DNA of 64,000 nt from Plotosus lineatus (Eukaryota; Chordata; Actinopteri; Siluriformes; Plotosidae). Positions 56,487 to 64,000 of the stretch are shown here, in pieces. Under the pieces are notes generated by a model. The model ran no database searches, was not told the DNA's origin, and saw only the letters and a program-made list of their open reading frames with translations. The position numbers were made by a program, and so were the translations under genes. The DNA lies in the NCBI GenBank assembly GCA_024760905.1, contig CM045745.1, forward strand, positions 3,883,782 through 3,947,781. The letters are read 5' to 3'. The number at the start of each line of letters is the position of its first letter. Position 1 is the first letter of the stretch.

Positions 56487-59049
56487 TAGGTTTTAAACAT
56501 CGATCCGTGATGCTACGCTACTCAAAGCTTGATTAGCGTCTTTATAATCAGCAGCTTGTGGTTGTTGTTTCTTCGTGCCTCGTCTGCATCATCAGCAGGT
56601 ATCTCAGGGTCTTTAGCGTTTCGCCCCAAAACCTGTACGCTTCACCTGAGTGGGGCAGCAAAGACAAAAGACTGTCTTCACCTGCAGGCTGGCTTCTGAT
56701 TGATTGTAGAGGTCTTCTGACATGCATCCACACACTACTCTCCTGGCTTGTAATTAACTGTGGTCCAATTCTCTCTCCTCTTGATCCACAGCCACCTTGA
56801 GCATGTCTCTGCTGAAGCAGCTATGGTCTTTATCGCCTTCTTTTTGTGGCGGTAGGGGTAAGACCTATCTTGTGCAGGAAGTCTCGTAGATGTTGCAACA
56901 AAACCCCTGCATCCAACCTCTATTGGCATCAGGCTTGCTTTCCAAGTCCTGGTATTTTGCGGCTTTCAGTTCGTGTGAGATATCAAGTCTATCCTCCCAG
57001 GGAACTGTAAGCTCGATTATGTGGATGGCTTTCGTTTCTCGAGATAATAGCAGCATATCTGGGCGCACCTGAGTAACTGCTATATCTTCTGGAAATTTCA
57101 ACTTCCTCTGCACATCCACAAGAAGCTGCCAGTCGGAGGGAGACAGGACAGAGCCTCTAGTTGCGGGCTTGCTCGGCTTGGTCTTCATCTCTCCTTCTTT
57201 CAGGAATTGGATGGGTTTTCCTGTATCCTGAATATTTTGATGGTTGACTTCCAGTCTGCGCTGGTCCACCACTATGGCAATCTCTCTTAAGACAGTGTCA
57301 TGCCTCCATCGGTACCTCCCCTCTCCCAGAGCCTTAGGACATGCTGAGAGGATGTGATTCAGGGAGCAGTTGTTTCCTTTCCACAGAGAGCATGAGGCGT
57401 CCTCCTCTTTTCCCCAAATCCGCAAGTTCGAAGGTGTAGGAAGCAGGTCTGACACAGCACGTAGTCGGAAGCTAAGCTGACCTTGATCAGTGTTCCACAG
57501 TTCCTTCCATGTGAATGGGCGGTGGATGGCTGATTCCCATTTGGTCCAGCTGCCTTGGCTTCCTAACCCCACTGCTCTGACAAACCTGGTGTATTCCGCT
57601 TCTTTTCTAGTTTGTTGCACAACCATATCTCTTCTTGTTTGGTCATCTGCTGTGCTCCATCGCTTACCCTCGTAGTTGCCAAGGCCTAATCTTCCTTTGC
57701 AAACTGTTCCCACCAGCTCTTGATGACGCCGGTCCTCCTCTGCCACTTGGACTGCTTTGCGAGGATTCCATTTTCTACCAGCCTTCACAGTTTCCCCTGC
57801 TTGCTGCACTACTGTGTCCTTAGACAAACGTAGGGTAGAAATGGCCCTAACTTTTGCAGTCTGAAATTCTTCAATCACAGTGACAGAGGCAAACTTAGCT
57901 TAGCTGACCCGCTGTAAAGATTTACAGTGCTGTAGCTTGGTGGAACTCCCAGCCACTTACGCAGAAATCTGCTGCACAGTCGTTCCATTGACTCCACCGT
58001 TGAGAAGGCCATGTCAAAGAGCAGGAATGGCCACTGCAGTCTAGGGATAATACCGTACTGGAAGCACCATGCTTTGAAGCGGCCTTGAAGATAACTTCCA
58101 TCTATCGTTTGAAGCCACTTCTTGAGCGCTTTTTGGACATCTCTGCTGTTTTCTATGTCTCCCAATCAAAGCATTTCCCCAGGCATTTAATGCTCTCATC
58201 CTGGATTGTGGGAATCTTTTCATCTTGGATAATGAAAACATGTGAACCAAGCTGGCCTTTGATAATAGTGAGGCTCCTTGACTTGGGTGGCTTGATTTTC
58301 ATTCTAGCCCAGTTCACCATCTTTTCAAGGGCTGAGAGAATCCAACGGGTTCCTGCTGGTGACTCTGTCATGATAGTGACATCGTCCGTAAAGGCTCTGC
58401 AAGATGGGTGCCTGGTGCCATGGTCAGCCTTGGGACCTCTGCACTGGCTGATCCCTGCCTTGAGGAGCAAGTTCATGGCTGCCACGAATAGTATTACTGA
58501 AACCGTACACCCTGCCATAATTCCCTTCTCGAGTCTCTGCCAGCCTGTTGTGAAGTTGTTCACTGTAAATCGCATCTTGATGTTGGTAAGATGATTCATG
58601 ACCTCCGTTGGAACATGGGACTGCTGCAGTGCTTTCTCGATTAGTCGATGGGGTACGTGAGGGTAGGCCTTAGCAATGTCCAGCCACACTACTGATAAGT
58701 TACTCTTGTTTTTCTTGGCCTCCTTGATCAGCTGGCTTATCGCTGCTGTGTGCTCTAGACATCCTGAGTGGCCTGGGATGCCTCCCTTCTGCACGCTGGT
58801 GTCAATGTAGTGATTAATCAGGAGAAAGGTGGTGATTCTCTTTGCTACTACAGACCAAAATATCTTTCCTTCTACGTCCAGAAGAGAGATTTCCCAGGGC
58901 GATTGAGAAGCTTTGGGCAATTCTTATAGATCTTGTATGTAATTCCGGAGGGACCTGGAGCTGGCCCTGGCACTATAGCATGCCGTCTTTCCGAGCTGTC
59001 TTCCGAACTTTCTCGAAGGTCAATGGGACTCTCCCCACAGTCAAAAACA
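56487..59049 (-). mobile_element. Array unit U12 (short form, B-type)
   Basis: 2,563 bp. A third consecutive-lineage B-type unit, but without the attcaggagcag loss, so the frame 56,865-57,878 (337 aa) spans linker, knuckle and endonuclease until the 26-bp loss. Other frames: 57,875-58,165 and 58,153-58,920 (RT, 255 aa). Knuckle with Trp. Confidence 0.92.
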
Positions 59050-61735
59050 TAGGTTTTAAACATCGATCCGTGATGCTACGCTACTAAAAGCTTGATTAGC
59101 GTCTTTATAATCAGCAGCTTGTGGTTGTTGTTTCTTCGTGCCTAGTCTGCATCATCAGCAGGTATCTCAGGGTCTTTAGCGTTTCGCCCCAAAACCTGTA
59201 CGCTTCACCTGAGTGGGGCAGCAAAGACAAAAGACTGTCTTCACCTGCAGGCTGGCTTCTGATTGATTGTAGAGGTCTTCTGACATGCATCCACACACTA
59301 CTCTCCTGGCTTGTAATTAACTGTGGTCCAATTCTCTCTCCTCTTGATCCACAGCCACCTTGAGCATGTCTCTGCTGAAGCAGCTATGGTCTTTATCGCC
59401 TTCTTTTTGTGGCGGTAGGGGTAAGACCTATCTTGTGCAGGAAGTCTCTTGTAGATGTTGCAACAAAACCCCTGCATCCACCCTCTATTGGCATCAGGCT
59501 TGCTTTCCACCCTTTCATGCAAGCTTCATCAACCAAGTCCTGGTATTTTGCGGCTTTCAGTTCGTGTGAGATGTCAAGTCTATCCTCCCAGGGAACTGTA
59601 AGCTCGATTATGTGGATGGCTTTCGTTTCTCGAGATAATAGCAGCATATCTGGGCGCACCTGAGTAACTGCTATATCTTCTGGAAATTTCAACTTCCTCT
59701 GCACATCCACAAGAAGCTGCTAGTCGGAGGCTGGAGACAGGACTGAGCCTCTCGTTGCGGGCTTGCTGGGCTTGGTCTTCATCTCTCCTTCTTTCAGGAA
59801 TTGGATGGGTTTTCCTGGATCCTGAATATTTTGATGGTTGAATTCCAGTCTGCGCTGGTCCACCACTATGGCAATCTCTCTTAAGACAGTGTCATGCCTC
59901 CATCGGTACCTCCCCTCTCCCAGAGCCTTCGGACATGCTGAGAGGATGTGATTCAGGGAGCAGTTGTTTCCTTTACACAGAGAGCATGAGGCGTCCTCCT
60001 CTTTTCCCCAAATCCGCAAGTTCGAAGGTGGAGGAAGCAGGGCTGACACAGCATGTAGTAGGAAGCTAAGCTGACCTTGATCAGTGTTCCACAGTTCCTT
60101 CCATGTGAATTCCCATTTGGTCCAGCTGCCTTGGCTTCCTAACCCCACTGCTCTGACAAACCTGGTGTATTCCGCTTCTTTTCTAGTTTGTTGCACAACC
60201 ATATCTCTTATTGTTTGGTCATCTGCTGTGCTCCATCGCTTACCCTCGTAGTTGCCAAGGCCTAATCTTCCTTTGCAAACTGTTCCCACCAGCTCTTGAT
60301 GACGCCGGTCCTCCTCTGCCACTTGGACTGCTTTGCGAGGATTCCATTTTCTACCAGCCTTCACAGTTTCCCCTGCTTGCTGCACTACTGTGTCCTTAGA
60401 CAAACGTAGGGTAGAAATGGCCCTAACTTTTGCAGTCTGAAATTCTTCAATCACAGATGACAGAGGCAAACTTAGCTGAGCTGACCTGCTGTAAAGATTT
60501 ACAGTGCTGTAGCTTGGTGGAACTCCCAGCCACTTACGCAGAAATCTGCTGCACAGTCGTTCCATTGACTCCACCGTAGAGAAGGCCATGTCGTAGAGCA
60601 GGAATGGCCACTGCAGTCTAAGGATAATACCGTACTGGAAGCACCATGCTTTGAAGCGGCCTTGAAGATAACTTCCATCTATCGTTTGAAGCCACTTCTT
60701 GAGCGCTTTTTGGACATCTCTGCTGTTTTCTATGTCTCCCAATGACTGGTCAAAGCATTTCCCCAGGCATTTAATGCTCTCATCCTGGATTGTGGGAATC
60801 TTTTCATCTTGGATAATGAAAACATGTGAACCAAGCTGGCCTTTGATAATAGTGAGGCTCCTTGACTTGGGTGGCTTGATTTTCATTCTAGCCCAGTTCA
60901 CCATCTTTTCAAGGGCTGAGAGAATCCAACGGGTTCCTGCTGGTGACTCTGTCATGATAGTGACATCGTCCGTAAAGGCTCTGCAAGATGGGTGCCTGGT
61001 GCCTTGGGACCTCTGCACTGGCTGATCCCTGCCTTGAGGAGCAAGTTCATGGCTGCCACGAATAGTATTACTGAAACCGTACACCCTGCCATAATTCCCT
61101 TCTCGAGTCTCTGCCAGCCTGTTGTGAAGTTGTTCACTATAAATCGCATCTTGATGTTGGTAGGATGATTCATGACCTCCGTTGGAACATGGTACTGCTG
61201 CAGTGCTTTCTCGATTAGTAGATGGGGTACGCGAGGGTAGGCCTTAGCAATGTCCAGCCACACTACTGATAAGTTACTCTTGTTTTTCTTGGCCTCCTTG
61301 ATCAGCTGGCTTATCGCTGCTGTGTGCTCTAGACATCCTGAGTGGCCTGGGATGCCTCGCTTCTGCACGCTGGTGTCAATGTAGTGATTAATCAGGAGAA
61401 AGGTGGTGATTCTCTTTGCTACTACAGACCAAAATATCTTTCCTTCTACGTCCAGAAGAGAGATTTCCCTGAACTGGTCCAGCCCTCTTGAATCTAGCTC
61501 CTTTGGTACAAAACAACCTTCTGCCAGGGTCCATGCTGATGGTAGCTGTTTCTTTTTCCAGATTGTACGAATAAGCTTGCAGAGACGATTGAGAAGCTTT
61601 GGGCAATTCTTATAGATCTTGTATGTATTTCCGGAGGGACCTGGAGCTGGCCCTGGCACTATAGCATGCCGTCTTTCCGAGCTGTCTTCCGAACTTTCTC
61701 GAAGGTCAATGGGACTCTCCCCACAGTCAAAAACA
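59050..61735 (-). mobile_element. Array unit U13 (long form, closest to an intact element)
   Basis: 2,686 bp. Keeps both the motif-1 segment and gactggt (60,744-60,750). Two frames cover almost everything: 60,952-61,749 (265 aa, RT from the junction ATG to past motif B) and 59,720-61,084 (454 aa, catalytic DD to endonuclease linker). They are separated by a 10-bp loss at about 61,003 (ggtgccttgggacc). An 18-bp in-frame loss at about 60,110 and a TGG-to-TAG change at about 59,721 also occur. Knuckle with Cys. It shares cttattgtttgg and ttcactataaatcgc with U1. Confidence 0.93.
59720..61084 (-). pseudogene. RLE retrotransposon polymerase, RT catalytic box to linker, U13
   Basis: 454 residues in which the RT catalytic pair (CRAFTDDVTIMT, Asp39-Asp40) is continuous through GKCFDQSLGDIENSRD with the thumb, linker and a complete CCHC knuckle (CSLCKGNNCSLNHILSAC). 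The first 28 residues are out-of-frame sequence before a 10-bp deletion. It ends at a stop in place of the Trp of SDWQLL, so the endonuclease core downstream is not joined. It demonstrates the ancestral reading frame across the RT-thumb joint that most units have lost. Confidence 0.88.
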
Positions 61736-61749
61736 TAGGTTTTAAACAT
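60952..61749 (-). pseudogene. RLE retrotransposon reverse transcriptase N-terminal half, U13
   Basis: 265 residues starting at the ATG formed at the unit junction (MFKTYVFDCGESP). RT features in order: GPAPGPSG (33-40), WKKKQLPSAWTLAEGCFVPKE (motif 1 region, about 64-84), ISLLDVEGKIF (96-106), GIPGHSGCLEHTAA (132-145), motif A WLDIAKAYPRVPH with Asp166, and motif B GIMAGCTVSVILF (218-230). After GPKA (about 250) a 10-bp deletion shifts the frame and the last 15 residues are spurious; the DD box continues in the neighbouring frame. Confidence 0.88.
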
Positions 61750-64000
61750 CGATCCGTGATGCTACGCTACTAAAAGCTTGATTAGCGTCTTTATAATCAG
61801 CAGCTTGTGGTTGTTGTTTCTTCGTGCCTAGTCTGCATCATCAGCAGGTATCTCAGGGTCTTTAGCGTTTCGCCCCAAAACCTGTACGCTTCACCTGAGT
61901 GGGGCAGCAAAGACAAAAGACTGTCTTCACCTGCAGGCTGGCTTCTGATTGATTGTAGAGGTCTTCTGACATGCATCCACACTACTCTCCTGGCTTGTAA
62001 TTAACTGTGGTCCAATTCTCTCTCCTCTTGATCCACAGCCACCTTGAGCATGTCTCTGCTGAAGCAGCTATGGTCTTTATCGCCTTCTTTTTGTGGCGGT
62101 AGGGGTAAGACCTATCTTGTGCAGGAAGTCTCATAGATGTTGCAACAAAACCCCTGCATCCAACCTCTATTGGCATCAGGCTTGCTTTCCAAGTCCTGGT
62201 ATTTTGCGGCTTTCAGTTCGTGTGAGATGTCAAGTCTATCCTCCCAGGGAACTGTAAGCTCGATTATGTGGATGGCTTTCGTTTCTCGAGATAATAGCAG
62301 CATATCTGGGCGCACCTGAGTAACTGCTATATCTTCTGGAAATTTCAACTTCCTCTGCACATCCACAAGAAGCTGCCAGTCGGAGGCTGGAGACAGGACA
62401 GAGCCTCTAGTTGCGGGCTTGCTCGGCTTGGTCTTCATCTCTCCTTCTTTCAGGATCATCTATTTTGGATGGGTTTTCCTGTATCCTGAATATTTTGATG
62501 GTTGACTTCCAGTCTGCGCTGGTCCACCACTGTGGCAATCTCTCTTAAGACAGTGTCATGCCTCCATCGGTACCTCCCCTCTCCCAGAGCCTTAGGACAT
62601 GCTGAGAGGATGTGATTCAGGGAGCAGTTGTTTCCTTTCCACAGAGAGCATGAGGCGTCCTCCTCTTTTCCCCAAATCCGCAAGTTCGAAGGTGTAGGAA
62701 GCAGGTCTGACACAGCACGTAGTCGGAAGCTAAGCTGACCTTGATCAGTGTTCCACAGTTCCTTCCATGTGAATGGGCGCTGGATGGCTGATTCCCATTT
62801 GGTCCAGCTGCCTTGGCTTCCTAACCCCACTGCTCTGACAAACCTGGTGTATTCCGCTTCTTTTCTAGTTTGTTGCACAACCATATCTCTTCTTGTTTGG
62901 TCATCTGCTGTGCTCCATCGCTTACCCTCGTAGTTGCCAAGGCCTAATCTTCCTTTGCAAACTGTTCCCACCAGCTCTTGATGACGCCGGTCCTCCTCTG
63001 CCACTTGGACTGCTTTGCGAGGATTCCATTTTCTACCAGCCTTCACAGTTTCCCCTGCTTGCTGCACTACTGTGTCCTTAGACAAACGTAGGGTAGAAAT
63101 GGCCCTAACTTTTGCAGTCTGAAATTCTTCAATCACAGATGACAGAGGCAAACTTAGCTGAGCTGACCTGCTGTAAAGATTTACAGTGCTGTAGCTTGGT
63201 GGAACTCCCAGCCACTTACGCAGAAATCTGCTGCACAGTCGTTCCATTGACTCCACCGTAGAGAAGGCCATGTCGTAGAGCAGGAATGGCCACTGCAGTC
63301 TAGGGATAATACCGTACTGGTACTGGAAGCACCATGCTTTGAAGCGGCCTTGAAGATAACTTCCATCTATCGTTTGAAGCCACTTCTTGAGCGCTTTTTG
63401 GACATCTCTGCTGTTTTCTATGTCTCCCAATCAAAGCATTTCCCCAGGCATTTAATGCTCTCATCCTGGATTGTGGGAATCTTTTCATCTTGGATAATGA
63501 AAACATGTGAACCAAGCTGGCCTTTGATAATAGTGAGGCTCCTTGACTTGGGTGGCTTGATTTTCATTCGAGCCCAGTTCACCATCTTTTCAAGGGCTGA
63601 GAGAATCCAACGGGTTCCTGCTGGTGACTCTGTCATCATAGTGACATCGTCCATAAAGGCTCTGCAAGATGGGTGCCTGGTGCCATCGTCAGCCTTGGGA
63701 CCTCTGCACTGGCTGATCCCTGCCTTGAGGAGCAAGTTCATGGCTGCCACGAATAGTATTACTGAAACCGTACACCCTGCCATAATTCCCTTCTCGAGTC
63801 TCTGCCAGCCTGTTGTGAAGTTGTTCACTGTAAATCGCATCTTGATGTTGGTAAGATGATTCATGACCAACTGCACGACCTCTGTTGGAACATGGTACTG
63901 CTGCAGTGCTTTCTCGATTAGTAGATGGGGTACGCGAGGGTAGGCCTTAGCAATGTCCAGCCACACTACTGATAAGTTACTCTTGTTTTTCTTGGCCTCC
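61736..64000 (-). mobile_element. Array unit U14 (cut by the window edge)
   Basis: At least 2,265 bp. Resembles U2: the same atcatctattt insertion (about 62,455) and ccaccactgtggcaatc. Adds the 26-bp endonuclease loss, loses two bases of the cacacac run at about 61,980, and duplicates tactgg at about 63,319. Frames: 62,112-62,459, 62,456-63,430 (324 aa) and 63,418-63,966 (RT). Knuckle with Trp. Long or short form cannot be seen. Confidence 0.92.

Larger units (their letters stand above)
27696..64000 (-). repeat. Tandem array of about 14 RLE-class non-LTR retrotransposon units
   Basis: A head-to-tail array of near-identical units with junction word taggttttaaacatcgatcc at 27,696, 30,408, 33,009, 35,616, 38,177, 40,869, 43,447, 46,164, 48,762, 51,321, 53,926, 56,487, 59,050 and 61,736; spacing 2,559-2,717 bp. 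It runs off the right edge. Each unit, on minus, encodes: RT from GPAPGPSGITYKIYK, motif 1 WTLAEGCFVPKE (long units only), motif A WLDIAKAYP, motif B GIMAGCTVSVILF, catalytic AF(T/L/M)DDVTIMT, a thumb, a CCHC knuckle (C-x2-C-x8-H-x4-C) and a C-terminal restriction-like endonuclease (RPD-x14-E in VRPDMLLL and IIELTVPWEDR). This order is that of R2-like, RLE-class elements; the exact clade (R2, HERO, Utopia-like or other) is not settled. The N-terminal zinc fingers and 5' UTR are absent from every unit. Confidence 0.95.

Noticed and set aside
27696..64000. CRISPR array or tandem gene family
   Set aside because: The units are 2.6 kb and directly adjacent without spacers, the genome is a vertebrate's, and the encoded protein is a retrotransposon polymerase.
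27696..64000. Endogenous retrovirus or LTR element
   Set aside because: No LTRs, gag, protease, RNase H or integrase; the endonuclease core is of the restriction-like type found in R2-class non-LTR elements.

Overview
The window looks like a ray-finned fish genome. It carries only two recognisable cellular genes, both vertebrate: exon 1 of RANBP9 and the coding exon of RNF182, both on the minus strand. Almost everything else is transposable-element sequence: four Tc1-type DNA transposon remnants, four RTE/BovB-like LINE copies, several tRNA-derived SINE families, and a very long tandem array of a retrotransposon of the restriction-like-endonuclease (RLE) class. Gene calls are by recognising protein sequence from memory; no database search was run.

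Layout. 1-14,483 should be intron 1 of ranbp9 plus inserted elements: a degraded Tc1 piece (1,925-2,404) abutting another Tc1 relic (2,405-3,740), a structurally complete Tc1 with TIRs and TA target duplications (3,935-5,551), an RTE copy on minus (6,283-8,177), one on plus (9,540-11,418), a further Tc1 relic (11,808-13,310) and a palindromic MITE-like element (13,993-14,200). ranbp9 exon 1 is at 14,484-14,700, with its promoter region to the right. 15,440-25,315 is an intergenic retroposon field: a full-length RTE insertion with 18-bp target duplications (15,853-18,606), a 5'-truncated RTE with 17-bp duplications (19,573-20,634) inserted in a SINE that holds another SINE, and SINEs that share 3' tails with the RTE LINE or swap tails with each other. 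rnf182 lies at 25,789-26,517.

From 27,696 to the right edge (36.3 kb, not ended) there are 14 head-to-tail units of about 2.56-2.72 kb. On the minus strand each encodes the reverse transcriptase, CCHC zinc knuckle and RLE endonuclease of an R2-like non-LTR retrotransposon, without the N-terminal part. No unit is intact. Shared frameshifting deletions and a repeating A-B dimer pattern of variants show that the array grew mainly by duplicating already broken units in blocks. The unit junction places an ATG in frame with the RT reading frame.

How parts relate: the RTE LINE probably supplied the machinery for the SINE family ending in its tail; the Tc1 copies are dead; the RLE array behaves as a megasatellite made from a retrotransposon. 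Several differences between array units are one-base homopolymer changes, so some frameshifts may be sequencing or assembly error.
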